64,000 bases of DNA from Mycobacterium neglectum (GCF_002591975.1 NZ_NVQE01000019.1:1-64000), one strand, 5' to 3'. Numbered from the stretch's first letter, positions 42,935 through 52,364 are shown. The notes: generated from the letters alone by a model not told the origin. Program-made: numbers and translations.

Positions 42935-43621
42935 TCAGTCCAAGAGGTCGGGTCGCCGGTCGCGAGTGCGCTGCAGGCCCTGTTCGCGTCGCCACGCCGC
43001 GATCTTCGCGTGGTCGCCGGACAGCAGAATCTCCGGCACGTCGAGTCCGCGCCAGCTCTGCGGTCGGGTGTAGCTCGGCCCCTCCAGCACCCCGTCAGAG
43101 TGTGAATCATCTTGGTGGGAAGCCGGATTGCCCAGTACGTCGGGCAGCAGTCGGACGACCGCTTCGATCATGACCAACGCCGCGGACTCTCCGCCGGGCA
43201 ACACGTAGTCACCGATCGACACTTCCTCGACGCGCATCCGCCGGGCCGCATCGTCGGCGACCCGTTGGTCGATGCCTTCGTAGCGGCCGCAGGCGAACAC
43301 AAGGTGCTTTTCGTTGCTCCACCGTTCGGCGTCGGCCTGGGTAAACAGCCGCCCCGCCGGTGTCGGAACCACCAGAAGCGTTTCGTCGGAGCATATTTCG
43401 TCGAGGGCGTCACCCCACACCGGCGCCTTCATCACCATTCCCGGCCCGCCGCCGTAGGGTGCGTCATCGACCGAGCGGTGAACATCGTGGGTCCAGCGTC
43501 GCAGATCGTGCACACCGACTGCGAAGATCCCGGCTTCAATCGCCTTGCCCGGCAGAGCTTGTCGCAGCGGGTCGAGATACTCCGGAAAGACGGTCAACAC
43601 ATCTATGCGCAGCATCGTCAT
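42935..43621 (-). CDS. trmD: tRNA (guanine-N1)-methyltransferase
   Basis: A 228-aa SPOUT-class enzyme making m1G37 in tRNA. The knotted SAM site is [15 protein letters not shown], with [24 protein letters not shown] and [11 protein letters not shown]. The start overlaps the rimM stop (ATGA). The tail is shorter than in M. tuberculosis. It ends the rpsP-khpA-rimM-trmD operon and converges with the carbonic-anhydrase-like gene, 6 bp away. Confidence 0.97.
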   Translation of the reverse strand: MTMLRIDVLTVFPEYLDPLRQALPGKAIEAGIFAVGVHDLRRWTHDVHRSVDDAPYGGGPGMVMKAPVWGDALDEICSDETLLVVPTPAGRLFTQADAERWSNEKHLVFACGRYEGIDQRVADDAARRMRVEEVSIGDYVLPGGESAALVMIEAVVRLLPDVLGNPASHQDDSHSDGVLEGPSYTRPQSWRGLDVPEILLSGDHAKIAAWRREQGLQRTRDRRPDLLD

Positions 43622-44133
43622 TCCAGGTCCAGCAGACCATCGGGCGGATCGATCACGATGACCTGATCGGCCAACGACACCGACGCCACGATGGCGCCGA
43701 CGAACGGGACGAGCACCTCACCATCTTCGGTCCGCACCGAGAGCAGCTCCCCTGCCGCGGTGTGCAGCACCTCGGCGACGGTGCCCACCTCGGCGCCTGC
43801 GGTTGTGCGCACCCGCAGCCCCTCCAGCTGATGGTCGTAGAACTCGTCGGGGTCCTCGATGGGGGGCAGATCCGCGGAATCGACGAGGAAAAGGGCGCCG
43901 CGCAACGCGTCAGCGCTGTCGCGGTCGGCGACCCCATCCAGCCGGACCAGCAATCGCCCGCCGTGCTGGCGCGCTGCAGCGACGATAACCAGCCTTTCGG
44001 ACCCGCCCTTGGCGCGGGCACGCAGGCTGTTACCGGGCGCGAAGCGGGTTTCGGGGTCGTCGGTACGGACATCGACGACGAGCTCGCCGGTGACCCCGTG
44101 CGCCTTGACTACCCGCCCGACAACGAGGTCCAT
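43618..44133 (-). CDS. rimM: 16S rRNA processing/30S maturation protein RimM
   Basis: A 171-aa protein that binds S19 and helps 30S head maturation. [19 protein letters not shown] opens the N-terminal RimM barrel, and the C-terminal PRC barrel contains [11 protein letters not shown] and [10 protein letters not shown]. It is 10 bp after khpA and overlaps trmD by 4 bp. Confidence 0.96.
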   Translation of the reverse strand: MDLVVGRVVKAHGVTGELVVDVRTDDPETRFAPGNSLRARAKGGSERLVIVAAARQHGGRLLVRLDGVADRDSADALRGALFLVDSADLPPIEDPDEFYDHQLEGLRVRTTAGAEVGTVAEVLHTAAGELLSVRTEDGEVLVPFVGAIVASVSLADQVIVIDPPDGLLDLE

Positions 44134-44143
44134 GTCGACCTAA

Positions 44144-44386
44144 CTACTGGTCGGTGTCCACCACGTCGACGCGGATGCCTCGACCCCCGATGCCTGCCAC
44201 CAGCGTGCGCAGGGCGGTCGCGGTGCGTCCGCCGCGGCCGATGACCTTGCCGAGGTCTTCCGGATGGACGTGCACCTCGACGGTGCGCCCGCGGCGGCTG
44301 GTCACCATATCGACCCGCACATCGTCGGGATTGTCCACAATCCCGCGAACCAGGTGCTCGACGGCGTCGACGACAACTGAACTCAC
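44144..44386 (-). CDS. khpA: KH-domain RNA-binding protein
   Basis: An 80-aa single KH-domain protein (Rv2908c type). The GxxG loop is GRGGRT in DLGKVIGRGGRTATALRTL. KhpA proteins bind RNA, in some bacteria as a dimer with KhpB; the targets here are unknown. It is 8 bp after rpsP in the ribosome-maturation operon. Confidence 0.95.
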   Translation of the reverse strand: MSSVVVDAVEHLVRGIVDNPDDVRVDMVTSRRGRTVEVHVHPEDLGKVIGRGGRTATALRTLVAGIGGRGIRVDVVDTDQ

Positions 44387-44394
44387 AGCCGGGC

Positions 44395-44916
44395 TCAGTT
44401 CTCGGTGGCGCCGTCGACGGTGGCGTCCGCACCCTCGGCTGCCGGTTCGGACTCGTCCTTGACCGGTGCGGTCTCGGCGGCGGTGTCGTCAGCCTTCTCA
44501 GGCTTCTCGGCGGCGGCCTTCTTGGCGGGCGCCTTCTTCTTCTTGGCCTGGGTGGCCTCGCCCGACGGTCCGCCGTCGGCTTCGGCCAACGCTGCGTTGA
44601 AGAGATCCAGCTTGCTGGGCTTGGGCTCCTTGACCTTCAGCGTGCCCTCGGCACCGGGCAGACCCTTGAACTTCTGCCAGTCACCCGTGATCTTCAGCAG
44701 CGCCAACACGGGCTCCGTGGGCTGGGCGCCGACGCCGAGCCAGTATTGGGCGCGCTCCGAGTTGATCTCGATGAGGCTCGGATCTTCCTTCGGGTGGTAC
44801 CGGCCGATGACCTCGATGGCGCGGCCGTCGCGGCGATTGCGCGCGTCGGCGACGGCGATGCGGTACTGGGGATTGCGGATCTTGCCGAAACGGGCAAGCT
44901 TGATCTTGACAGCCAT
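44395..44916 (-). CDS. rpsP: 30S ribosomal protein S16 with acidic/Lys-rich tail
   Basis: A 173-aa S16. [20 protein letters not shown] and [18 protein letters not shown] are diagnostic. The core ends near residue 115; the remaining residues are a low-complexity Ala/Lys/Glu tail ([20 protein letters not shown]) as in other actinobacteria. ATG 44916 is preferred over the longer frame from the S16 N-terminus and the GGAGA upstream. It is the first gene of the operon. Confidence 0.96.
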   Translation of the reverse strand: MAVKIKLARFGKIRNPQYRIAVADARNRRDGRAIEVIGRYHPKEDPSLIEINSERAQYWLGVGAQPTEPVLALLKITGDWQKFKGLPGAEGTLKVKEPKPSKLDLFNAALAEADGGPSGEATQAKKKKAPAKKAAAEKPEKADDTAAETAPVKDESEPAAEGADATVDGATEN

Positions 44917-45094
44917 GGTGGTGCGATTCTCCTGTGATTGCCACGTTGGCAATTCGAGCGACGCGGGCGGGCTGCCCGGTCCGGTTTTGCCTTACGTGTG
45001 TGACCACCACACAGCCGGAGTTGCGTGGCGGACAGCCGCCCATTGTGCCAGAACGGGCCCTAGCAGTGAAAATCCGCCCGCTACCCTCTCGTTT

Positions 45095-45577
45095 GTGGAC
45101 GCCACCGAGACCCTGCTCGACATCGAGGCCATCAAGCAGTTGAAGGCGCGTTACTGCCGCTACCTGGACACCAAGGACTGGCAGGCGTGGCGCGGCGTCT
45201 TCGCCGATGACTTTCACAGCGACACCTCGCCGTCGGGCGGCAAGGTGATCGACGGCGCCGACGAGTTCGTTGCGTTCGTGCGCAAGACCCTGAACACCCA
45301 GCCCACCGTGCATCAGGTTCACGCACCCGAGATCGAGCTGACGTCGCCGACGACCGCACGTGGCATCTGGGCGCTCAACGACATCGTGCGGTTGGCGCCC
45401 GGCCTGAACCTCGACGGCTGGGGGCACTACCACGAGACCTACGAGAAGATCGACGGCCAGTGGCGCATCACGAGTTCGACACTGACCCGCCTGCGCACCG
45501 ACTTTTTCAATCCCCTTTTCTCCGTACGCATCTCGGACCGGCTGACCCGAGCGGCCGCCAAGTTGGCACGCCGCTGA
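45095..45577 (+). CDS. SnoaL/NTF2-like protein
   Basis: A 160-aa single-domain NTF2-like protein (LLDIEAIKQLKARYCRYLDTKDWQAWRGVFADDF, VHQVHAPEIELTSPTTARGIWALND). GTG 45095 is chosen because homology starts there. There is no ribosome site, but TACCCT ends 7 nt upstream, which fits a leaderless transcript. Related proteins include dehydratases and isomerases; no function can be fixed. It converges on another SnoaL-like gene 89 bp downstream; the gap holds no clear hairpin. Confidence 0.78.
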   Translation: MDATETLLDIEAIKQLKARYCRYLDTKDWQAWRGVFADDFHSDTSPSGGKVIDGADEFVAFVRKTLNTQPTVHQVHAPEIELTSPTTARGIWALNDIVRLAPGLNLDGWGHYHETYEKIDGQWRITSSTLTRLRTDFFNPLFSVRISDRLTRAAAKLARR

Positions 45578-45666
45578 GCGCGACAGCCCCGGCCCACTTC
45601 CGGCGACTGACCGTGTGTACGCGACACGCCGTGAACCCGCGTGCATTTCAGGTCGCTCGCGCGGGC

Positions 45667-46089
45667 TCACAGCAGCTTGTCGAAGCATTTCTCTTCGACC
45701 CGCTTGGTCATGCGCCAGCCCTCGGCCGTGCGGATGAACTCATCGATGTACCAGAGCCCGCAGAGCATGATCTGGTTCTCGTCTCCGCCGAACACCATGG
45801 GGTTGAAGCAGAAGGTTCGAGATGACGCGATGTCACCGTCGACATGCACGTCGAAGTTGCCCAGCATGTGGGCGTGGGCATTGAAGATTTTCGGCAACGT
45901 CTCCGCCAGCCAGGCCTTGACCTCGGGGAAACGGCCGTCGATCCCGCCCATCGCCCGATAGTCGATGTAGGCGTCGGGGGTGAAGACCCGATCAAGGTCG
46001 TCGAATTGCCTTTGGTCGATCGCCGTCGAGTAATCGATCAGCAGCTGTTGTATCTCGAAACGATCCGATATCTCTTCCAGGCTCAACAT
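45667..46089 (-). CDS. SnoaL/NTF2-like protein (Rv2910c-like)
   Basis: A 140-aa NTF2-like protein: LEEISDRFEIQQLLIDYSTAIDQRQFDDLDRVFTPDA, then NAHAHMLGNFDVHVDGDIASSRTFCFNPMV and a WYIDEFIRTAEGWRM strand. Position and orientation match Rv2910c of M. tuberculosis. ATG 46089 begins MLSLEEISD; an ATG 15 bp earlier adds MFNRC. It is divergent from the first dac gene, 45 bp apart. The reaction is unknown. Confidence 0.8.
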   Translation of the reverse strand: MLSLEEISDRFEIQQLLIDYSTAIDQRQFDDLDRVFTPDAYIDYRAMGGIDGRFPEVKAWLAETLPKIFNAHAHMLGNFDVHVDGDIASSRTFCFNPMVFGGDENQIMLCGLWYIDEFIRTAEGWRMTKRVEEKCFDKLL

Positions 46090-46120
46090 GCATCGATTGA
46101 ACACGATCGCGCCACGGCGT

Positions 46121-46126
46121 TAGGCT
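46121..46126 (+). promoter_or_regulatory. TAGGCT -10 element of a leaderless dac promoter
   Basis: TAGGCT ends 8 nt before the ATG at 46135 and no ribosome binding site is present, so transcription likely starts at the initiation codon. The identical hexamer at 47071-47076 precedes the second dac gene by the same distance. Confidence 0.5.
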
Positions 46127-46134
46127 CAGCCGTC

Positions 46135-47013
46135 ATGCGGAGGTTTCTGGTCGGCATCGCGACCACCCTGTGCTTGGTTGCCGGGGGGACCGCGGTGGCG
46201 TCAGCCGTGCCTGCCGGCGTCATCCAGCCATCGGGTTCGGTGCCGATACCCGAAGGGCCGGCGCAGGCCTGGATCCTCGCCGACATGGACAGCGGGGCGG
46301 TGCTGGCCGCTCGCGATGAATTCGGCCAGTACGCACCCGCGAGCACGATCAAGGTCCTGCTCGCGTTGACGGTGCTCGACGAGATCCCGCTCGACACCAC
46401 GATCGTGGCCACCGAGGCCGACACCAAGGTCGAATGCAACTGCGCCGGTGTTGCTCCCGGCAAGGTCTACACCGCACGCCAGCTGCTCGAGGCGCTGCTT
46501 TTGGTATCGGGCAACGACGCCGCCAACACCCTTGCCAGCATGCTCGGCGGTCAGGACGTCGCCGTGATGAAGATGAATGCCCACGCCGCACTGCTCGGCG
46601 CATACGGCACCAATGCCGGCTCACCGTCGGGTCTCGACGGTCCCGGTATCGACATGTGGTCCTCACCGCACGACCTCGCGGTCATCTTCCGCGCCGCCAT
46701 GGCCAACCCGGTGTTCGCGCAGATCACCGCGCAGCCGACCGCCGTTTTTCCCACGAAAACGGGCGACAAAGTGCTGGTCAACCAGGATGAGTTGCTCAAG
46801 CGCTATCCCGGCACGCTCGGCGGCAAGACGGGCTTCACCGACATCGCGCAGAAGACCTTCGTCGGCGCGGCCAATCGCAACGGCAGGCGCCTGGTCATCG
46901 CGCTGATGTTCGGCATGGACAAACCCGGGCAGCCGACGTACTGGGATCAGGCCGCCAGCCTCCTCGATTGGGGCTTTGCGCTCGACCGGAATGCCACCAT
47001 CGGCGCTCTGTAG
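46135..47013 (+). CDS. dacB2: D-alanyl-D-alanine carboxypeptidase, DacB2-like
   Basis: A 292-aa penicillin-binding D,D-carboxypeptidase that trims stem peptides of peptidoglycan outside the membrane. It has a signal peptide (MRRFLVGIATTLCLVAGG, cleavage near ASA-VPA). SxxK is S-T-I-K in APASTIKVLLAL, SxN is in VSGNDAANTL, and KTG is in GGKTGFTDIA. The gene is followed 71 bp later by a second copy with the same layout. M. tuberculosis has one dacB2 (Rv2911) at this position, so a local duplication is likely. Confidence 0.93.
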   Translation: MRRFLVGIATTLCLVAGGTAVASAVPAGVIQPSGSVPIPEGPAQAWILADMDSGAVLAARDEFGQYAPASTIKVLLALTVLDEIPLDTTIVATEADTKVECNCAGVAPGKVYTARQLLEALLLVSGNDAANTLASMLGGQDVAVMKMNAHAALLGAYGTNAGSPSGLDGPGIDMWSSPHDLAVIFRAAMANPVFAQITAQPTAVFPTKTGDKVLVNQDELLKRYPGTLGGKTGFTDIAQKTFVGAANRNGRRLVIALMFGMDKPGQPTYWDQAASLLDWGFALDRNATIGAL

Positions 47014-47084
47014 TCGTGCGAAGTTGCTGAATCGCAACACGTTCGAGACCGCGAATCCGAACGCGCCGGTTAGGCTCGGCGTCC

Positions 47085-47918
47085 GTGCGAAAGTTGTTGG
47101 CCGCGTTGGCGATCACGACGATCCCTCTGTGTTCGGTCAATGCCGTCGCGCCGCCCGCGGTGGCCCAGCCCGGCATCGAGCCGTCGGGTGCTGTCGCGCT
47201 GCCGGAAGGACCGGCGCAGGCATGGTTGCTTGCCGATCTGGACACCGGCGCAATTCTGGCTTCCCGCAACGCAAATGAGCCGCATGCGCCCGCGAGCACC
47301 ATCAAGCCGTTGCTGGCGATGGTGGTGCTGGACCACCTGCGCCCGGACAATTTCGCACGCGCCAATTCGTCGCACACCGAGGTCGAATGCTCCTGCGTGG
47401 GATTGAAGCCCGGTCAGCCGTACACGACCCGCCAGCTGCTCGAGGCACTGCTGATGGTGTCGGGTAACGACGCCGCGAACATGCTGGCCGACATGCTCGG
47501 CGGACAGGGAGTGGCGGTTCCCGCGATGAACCGCAAGGCGGCCGCCCTTGGCGCTCGTTCCACCAAGGCCTCGTCCCCATCCGGGCTCGACGGGCCGGGA
47601 TGGGAATCGGTCACCACTCCCCTAGACCTCGCGGTGATCTATCGCGCGGCGCTGACCTACCCGCTGATCGCGCACATCATGCGATCGCCGTCGGCTCAGT
47701 TCCCCGGCAAGACCATCACCAACCAGAACGAACTACTGACCCGCTACCCCGGCACATTCGCAGGCAAGACCGGGTTCACCAACCTCGCCCGCCATACCTT
47801 TGTCGCCGCCGCGCAGCGGGGCAACCGCCGACTGGTGGTGGTGGAGATGTACGGCACCGGCGATCTGTACGGTCAGGCGATCCGCCTGTTCGATTGGGGT
47901 TTCAGCCAGCCCCGCTGA
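47085..47918 (+). CDS. D-alanyl-D-alanine carboxypeptidase, second DacB2-like copy
   Basis: A 277-aa exported carboxypeptidase closely similar to its upstream neighbour. Signal peptide MRKLLAALAITTIPLCSVNA; SxxK in APASTIKPLLAM; SxN in VSGNDAANML; KTG in AGKTGFTNLA. The shared phrase IxPSGxVxxPEGPAQAWxLAD shows the duplication. The two differ most between motifs 2 and 3. GTG 47085 sits 8 nt after TAGGCT. An inverted repeat downstream (47935-47979) probably ends the transcript. Confidence 0.93.
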   Translation: MRKLLAALAITTIPLCSVNAVAPPAVAQPGIEPSGAVALPEGPAQAWLLADLDTGAILASRNANEPHAPASTIKPLLAMVVLDHLRPDNFARANSSHTEVECSCVGLKPGQPYTTRQLLEALLMVSGNDAANMLADMLGGQGVAVPAMNRKAAALGARSTKASSPSGLDGPGWESVTTPLDLAVIYRAALTYPLIAHIMRSPSAQFPGKTITNQNELLTRYPGTFAGKTGFTNLARHTFVAAAQRGNRRLVVVEMYGTGDLYGQAIRLFDWGFSQPR

Positions 47919-47934
47919 CGACCCGCCGCAGTGA

Positions 47935-47979
47935 ATTCGGCGCGCTAACCAACCTTGAGGGTCTGTCAACGCGCCGAAT
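47935..47979 (+). terminator. Terminator-like inverted repeat after the dac pair
   Basis: ATTCGGCGCG (47935-47944) pairs perfectly with CGCGCCGAAT (47970-47979) around a 25-nt loop, 17 bp after the second dac stop. No T-run follows, as is common in mycobacteria. Confidence 0.5.
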
Positions 47980-48027
47980 CCACTGGCTCGTCCGCGGCGG
48001 TAGAGAGACCCCCGCAGCACCTCGCTT

Positions 48028-48046
48028 CCAAGTAAGGTCACCCTAA
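48028..48046 (+). promoter_or_regulatory. Weak IdeR-box-like sequence upstream of the flavoprotein gene
   Basis: CCAAGTAAGGTCACCCTAA agrees with the mycobacterial iron-box consensus (TTAGGTTAGGCTAACCTAA) at 12 of 19 positions, best in the right half. It lies 28 bp before the start codon. This is suggestive only. Confidence 0.25.
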
Positions 48047-48074
48047 ATTCGGGCGAGACCGAGGGGAAGCGATC

Positions 48075-49697
48075 GTGACTGGCCAGCAGTTTTCACTGAT
48101 CGTCGGCTATGGCACCGATATGGGCAACGCCGAGGACGCGGCGATGACGTTCACCGAGACACTCGAGAGCGTCGGCATCGAAGCCGAGGCCATCGAGCTC
48201 AACCAGATCGATGTCGCCGACTTGCAGACGGCCACGCACTTCGTCGCCGTCACGTCGACCTTCGGCGACGGTGAGTTCCCCGACAACGCCACCCTGTTCT
48301 GGGAAGCGATCAGCGGCGAGACCGAGCGACTCGAACACCTCAGTTTCGCGGTGCTGGCGCTCGGCGACATCTCCTACGACCTGTTCTGCCACGCGGGCAG
48401 GCTGCTCGACGAACGACTCGAGGCGCTTGGAGCGACTCGGCTGGCCGAACGCGTGGACATCGACGGCTTCTACGAACAGCCGGCCAAAGCGTGGTCGACC
48501 GACGTCGTCAAACTGCTGGCCGCGGAGTCGACTGAACCGGCGTCGACTGTCGTCGCGAACACTTCCGAGATCAAGGAAGTCGAGCCGCCGCACAGCCGGG
48601 AGCGCAACCTCCCCGTCGACGTCCGCCTGGTCGTCAACCGCCGACTCACGGCGCCGGAGTCCGATAAGGAGGTCCGCCACTACGAGATTGACCTTGCCGG
48701 CACTGGAATCTCTTACCAGGCAGGCGATTCAATCGCCGTGCACGCGAGCAACGATCCGGCGCTCGTCGACGCGATTCTGTCGCAGCTCGGCGTCGGAAGA
48801 GGCTACGCCGTCGCCGACCACGACGAGCCACTCGGCGTCCTGCTCACTGACAAGTTCGAGATCCGGACGCCGTCACGGGCGTTGAAGGCATTGGTGGCCA
48901 GCCGAACCAGTGATGAACTGGCAGCGGCTGCGCTACGCAGTGACAGCGCGCTGGTGCCCGGTTCGTGGCTCTACGGCAAGGACGTCCTGGACCTGATCAA
49001 GCTGGGCGGCCTGGCCGTCGACGAGGTCGTCGACACGCTGCGCGCGCTTCAATTCCGCGACTACTCAATCGCATCGAGTCCGCTGGCGCATTCCGACCGC
49101 GTGCACCTGACCGTCGCGACAGTGCGCTACAGCGCCGAGGACCGCACGCACGGCGGCGTGGCCTCGACATTCCTCGCCGAGCGCGGCGACACCATGCGGG
49201 TACACCTGCGACCCAACAACCATTTCCGCCTACCTGCCGACGACGTGCCGATCATCATGATCGGCCCGGGAACTGGCATTGCGCCGTTTCGGGCCTTCCT
49301 TCAGGAACGCCACGCGAACAAGGCGCCCGGGCGGTCATGGCTGTTCTTCGGCGACCGGCGGCGCGCGACCGACTTCCTCTACGGCGACGAGTTACAGGGC
49401 TTCGTGGAATCGGGCACGCTCACCCGGTTCGACGTCGCGTTCTCCCGCGACGGTGCCGCCGGCGTCCCGAAAACCTATGTGCAACATCGCATGCTGGAGC
49501 AGGCGGCGGAGTTCTTCGACTGGCTTCAGGCCGGGGCACACGTCTACGTCTGTGGTGACGCGGAGCGAATGGCCAAGGACGTCGACGCGACACTGCACGA
49601 CATCGTCGCCCAATCCGGTGGTATGGATGCCGCCGCGGCTCACGCATACGTCAACGACCTCATCAAGTCGCATCGGTACCTGCGCGACGTCTACTAG
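48075..49697 (+). CDS. CysJ/CPR-like diflavin reductase
   Basis: A 540-aa NADPH-dependent diflavin reductase. A flavodoxin domain (about 8-150; SLIVGYGTDMGNAEDAA) is followed by an FAD domain (RDYSIASSP and GGVASTFLAER) and an NADPH domain (GPGTGIAPFRAFLQER, then FFGDRRRATDFLYGDE). It resembles the sulfite-reductase flavoprotein alpha subunit, but no sulfite reductase or nitrate reductase gene is adjacent. The usual TGT of the FMN loop is TDM. The GTG start follows GAGGGGAAG. It converges and overlaps by 4 bp (CTAG) with the amidohydrolase gene. It could serve as an electron donor to the P450s, but that is conjecture. Confidence 0.87.
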   Translation: MTGQQFSLIVGYGTDMGNAEDAAMTFTETLESVGIEAEAIELNQIDVADLQTATHFVAVTSTFGDGEFPDNATLFWEAISGETERLEHLSFAVLALGDISYDLFCHAGRLLDERLEALGATRLAERVDIDGFYEQPAKAWSTDVVKLLAAESTEPASTVVANTSEIKEVEPPHSRERNLPVDVRLVVNRRLTAPESDKEVRHYEIDLAGTGISYQAGDSIAVHASNDPALVDAILSQLGVGRGYAVADHDEPLGVLLTDKFEIRTPSRALKALVASRTSDELAAAALRSDSALVPGSWLYGKDVLDLIKLGGLAVDEVVDTLRALQFRDYSIASSPLAHSDRVHLTVATVRYSAEDRTHGGVASTFLAERGDTMRVHLRPNNHFRLPADDVPIIMIGPGTGIAPFRAFLQERHANKAPGRSWLFFGDRRRATDFLYGDELQGFVESGTLTRFDVAFSRDGAAGVPKTYVQHRMLEQAAEFFDWLQAGAHVYVCGDAERMAKDVDATLHDIVAQSGGMDAAAAHAYVNDLIKSHRYLRDVY

Positions 49698-50776
49698 CGG
49701 TAGGCAACGCCCCGAAGTATCACCAGATCCGGGTTGTTGACGATGCCCGCGCCGCGCCGCGGATCGTCCTGGTAGCAGACCAGGTCGGCTGAGGCCCCGT
49801 GCTCAATACCTGGTCGGCCCAACCACTCCCGGGCGCTCCAGCACGCCGCGCCCAACGCCTCGGTCGGACTCATCCCGATGCCTTTGAGTGCGTCGATCTC
49901 GTCGGCGATCCGGCCGTGGGCCACCATGCTGCCCGCATCGGTGCCGGCATAGATCGGCACGCCTGCTTCTCGGGCGGCGGCGATGCGCGACGGACACTTC
50001 TCGTGGAGGTCGCGCATATGGCGAGCGTAGGCCGGGAATTTGGCTGCGGCGTCGGCGATACCGGGAAAATTCTCGATGTTGATCATCGTGGGCACCAACG
50101 CGGTGCCGTACTCGACCATCAGCTCGATGGTGTCGTCGGTCAGCCCTGTGCCGTGCTCGATGCAGTCGATGCCTGCCTTGATCAGCCCGGGCAGTGCGTC
50201 CTCACTGAACACGTGTGCCGTGACGCGGGCGCCGTTGTCGTGGGCGGCGTCGATCGCCACCTTCAGTACGTCGTCGGACCACAGCGGCGCCAGGTCTCCG
50301 ACCTCGCGGTCGATCCAGTCGCCGACGAGCTTCACCCAGCCGTCGCCGAACCGCGCCTGTTCGGCCACGGCAGCGGGCAGCTGGGACTCGTCCTCCATTT
50401 CGATCGCGAACCCGCGCTCGTAGCGCTTGGGCCGGGCGAGGTGGCGGCCGGCTCTGATGATCCGCGGAAGGTCGTCGTGGTCATCGAGGCTGCGGGTGTC
50501 GCACGGTGACCCGGCGTCGCGCAGCAGCAGCGCGCCAGCGTCGCGTTCGGTCTCGGCCTGGGTGATGGCCTCGTCCAGATCGGTCGCCCCATGGGCTCCG
50601 AGCCCGACGTGGCAGTGCGCATCGACGAGGCCGGGCAGGATCCAGCCGCCGTCGAAGACCGTCGCAGCGTCATTCACCGGTTCGGCACTCAACGTGCCGT
50701 CGACGATCCACCACTGCACTGGCTGTCCGTCAGGCAGCCCGAGGCCTTTGATATGGAGCGGCGGTGCAGCCGTCAC
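49694..50776 (-). CDS. Amidohydrolase superfamily protein (Rv2915c-like)
   Basis: A 360-aa metal-dependent amidohydrolase. Metal ligands are suggested by DAHCHVG (about 53-59), TAHVFSE, IEHGTG and GTDAGS, with the bridging Lys probably in WVKLVGDW. An N-terminal composite beta domain and the C-terminal ADLVCYQDDPRRG return strand are typical. It probably hydrolyses a cyclic amide or prolidase-type substrate. It is directly downstream of ffh (1 bp gap), as Rv2915c is in M. tuberculosis. Confidence 0.88.
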   Translation of the reverse strand: MTAAPPLHIKGLGLPDGQPVQWWIVDGTLSAEPVNDAATVFDGGWILPGLVDAHCHVGLGAHGATDLDEAITQAETERDAGALLLRDAGSPCDTRSLDDHDDLPRIIRAGRHLARPKRYERGFAIEMEDESQLPAAVAEQARFGDGWVKLVGDWIDREVGDLAPLWSDDVLKVAIDAAHDNGARVTAHVFSEDALPGLIKAGIDCIEHGTGLTDDTIELMVEYGTALVPTMINIENFPGIADAAAKFPAYARHMRDLHEKCPSRIAAAREAGVPIYAGTDAGSMVAHGRIADEIDALKGIGMSPTEALGAACWSAREWLGRPGIEHGASADLVCYQDDPRRGAGIVNNPDLVILRGVAYR

Positions 50777-50777
50777 C

Positions 50778-52331
50778 CTAGTTCTGGCCCGGGAACTTCA
50801 GCTTGGACAGGTCGATGTTGGCGAGGCCGGGAGGGAGTTCGTCGAGACCCTTGGGCATATCCGAGAGATCCGGGAATCCGGCGGGCATTCCTGCCGCACC
50901 CAGGGGATTGCGCACCTTCGGCGGCGTCGGCCCCTTCCCGCCCTTCTTGCCCTTCTTCTTGTTCTTCGCGGCCTTACGGGACGATCCCTTTCGACCGAAC
51001 GGCATGCCCATCTGGCCCGCCATCGACGACATCATCTTGCGAGCCTCGAAGAACCGCTCGACGAGCTGGTTGACCTCGCCGACCGTCACACCCGATCCGT
51101 TGGCGATGCGCAATCGGCGCGAGCCGTTGATGATTTTGGGGTCCGCACGCTCGGCGGGCGTCATGCCGCGGATGATCGCCTGCAGCCGATCCAGCGACTT
51201 GTCATCGACGGCGGCCAGCGCGTCCTTCATCTGACCCGCGCCGGGCAGCATGCCCAACAGGTTGCCGATCGGGCCCATCTTGCGGATCGCCAGCATCTGT
51301 TCGAGGAAGTCCTCCAGCGTGAGCTCGCCGCTGCCGATCTTCGCGGCAGCTACCTCGGCCTTCTCGGCGTCGAATACCTGCTCGGCCTGCTCGATGAGCG
51401 AGAGCACATCGCCCATGCCCAGGATGCGGCTCGCCATCCGGTCGGGGTGGAAGACGTCGAAGTCCTCGAGCTTCTCGCCGCTCGACGCGAACAGGATCGG
51501 TACGCCGGTGATCTCGCGCACCGACAGCGCCGCGCCGCCGCGGGCGTCGCCGTCGAGCTTGGTCAGCACCACACCGGTGAACCCGACGCCCGCACGGAAC
51601 GCCTCGGCGGTGTTGACGGCGTCCTGGCCGATCATCGCGTCGAGCACGAAGATCACTTCGTCGGGGTCAATCGCGTCGCGGATCCCGCCCGCCTGCCGCA
51701 TCAGCTCCTCGTCGATGCCCAGGCGACCAGCGGTGTCGACGATGACGACGTCGTGGTGCTTGGCCTTGGCTTCGGCAATGCCCGCCGATGCCACTGCGAC
51801 GGGGTCACCCGGCGCCGAGTCGTCGGACCCTTCGACTGTGCCGGGATGCGGAGCGAAGACGTCGACACCTGCGCGTTGGCCGACGATCTGGAGCTGGTTG
51901 ACGGCGCCGGGGCGCTGCAGGTCACACGCGACCAGCAGCGGGGCGTTGCCTTGACCCTTGAGCCATTTTGCGAGCTTGCCGGCGAGCGTGGTCTTACCCG
52001 AGCCCTGGAGGCCGGCCAGCATGATGACCGTTGGCGGGGTCTTGGCGAACGCCAGCTGGCGAGTCTCGCCACCGAGGATGGTGATCAGCTCGTCGTTGAC
52101 GATCTTGACGACCTGTTGGGCGGGATTCAGCGCGCCGGACACCTCGGCGCCCTTGGCGCGCTCCTTGATGCGTGCGACGAAGTCGCGGACCACCGGCAAC
52201 GACACGTCGGCTTCGAGCAATGCCAGCCGGATCTCGCGGGTCGTCGCATCGATGTCGGCGTCGGACAACCGCCCTTTACCGCGCAGCCCCTGTAGGGCGT
52301 CGGTCAACCGGTCGGACAGCGATTCAAACAC
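50778..52331 (-). CDS. ffh: Signal recognition particle protein Ffh
   Basis: A 517-aa SRP54 GTPase that delivers nascent membrane proteins to FtsY. NG domain: G1 GLQGSGKTTLAGKLA, G3 DTAGRLG, G4 TKLDGDARGGAALS. The M domain contains the Met-rich FLEQMLAIRKMGPIGNLLGMLPG region and ends with a Lys-rich tail. TAGGCT (complement of 52339-52344) ends 7 nt before the GTG start, with no ribosome site, so the mRNA is probably leaderless. Confidence 0.97.
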   Translation of the reverse strand: MFESLSDRLTDALQGLRGKGRLSDADIDATTREIRLALLEADVSLPVVRDFVARIKERAKGAEVSGALNPAQQVVKIVNDELITILGGETRQLAFAKTPPTVIMLAGLQGSGKTTLAGKLAKWLKGQGNAPLLVACDLQRPGAVNQLQIVGQRAGVDVFAPHPGTVEGSDDSAPGDPVAVASAGIAEAKAKHHDVVIVDTAGRLGIDEELMRQAGGIRDAIDPDEVIFVLDAMIGQDAVNTAEAFRAGVGFTGVVLTKLDGDARGGAALSVREITGVPILFASSGEKLEDFDVFHPDRMASRILGMGDVLSLIEQAEQVFDAEKAEVAAAKIGSGELTLEDFLEQMLAIRKMGPIGNLLGMLPGAGQMKDALAAVDDKSLDRLQAIIRGMTPAERADPKIINGSRRLRIANGSGVTVGEVNQLVERFFEARKMMSSMAGQMGMPFGRKGSSRKAAKNKKKGKKGGKGPTPPKVRNPLGAAGMPAGFPDLSDMPKGLDELPPGLANIDLSKLKFPGQN

Positions 52332-52364
52332 GCGGTCCAGCCTAACTTCTCCGGCCCGGCACCC

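Noticed and set aside
45578..45666. Terminator between the two convergent SnoaL-like genes
   Set aside because: No convincing complementary arms were found in the gap.
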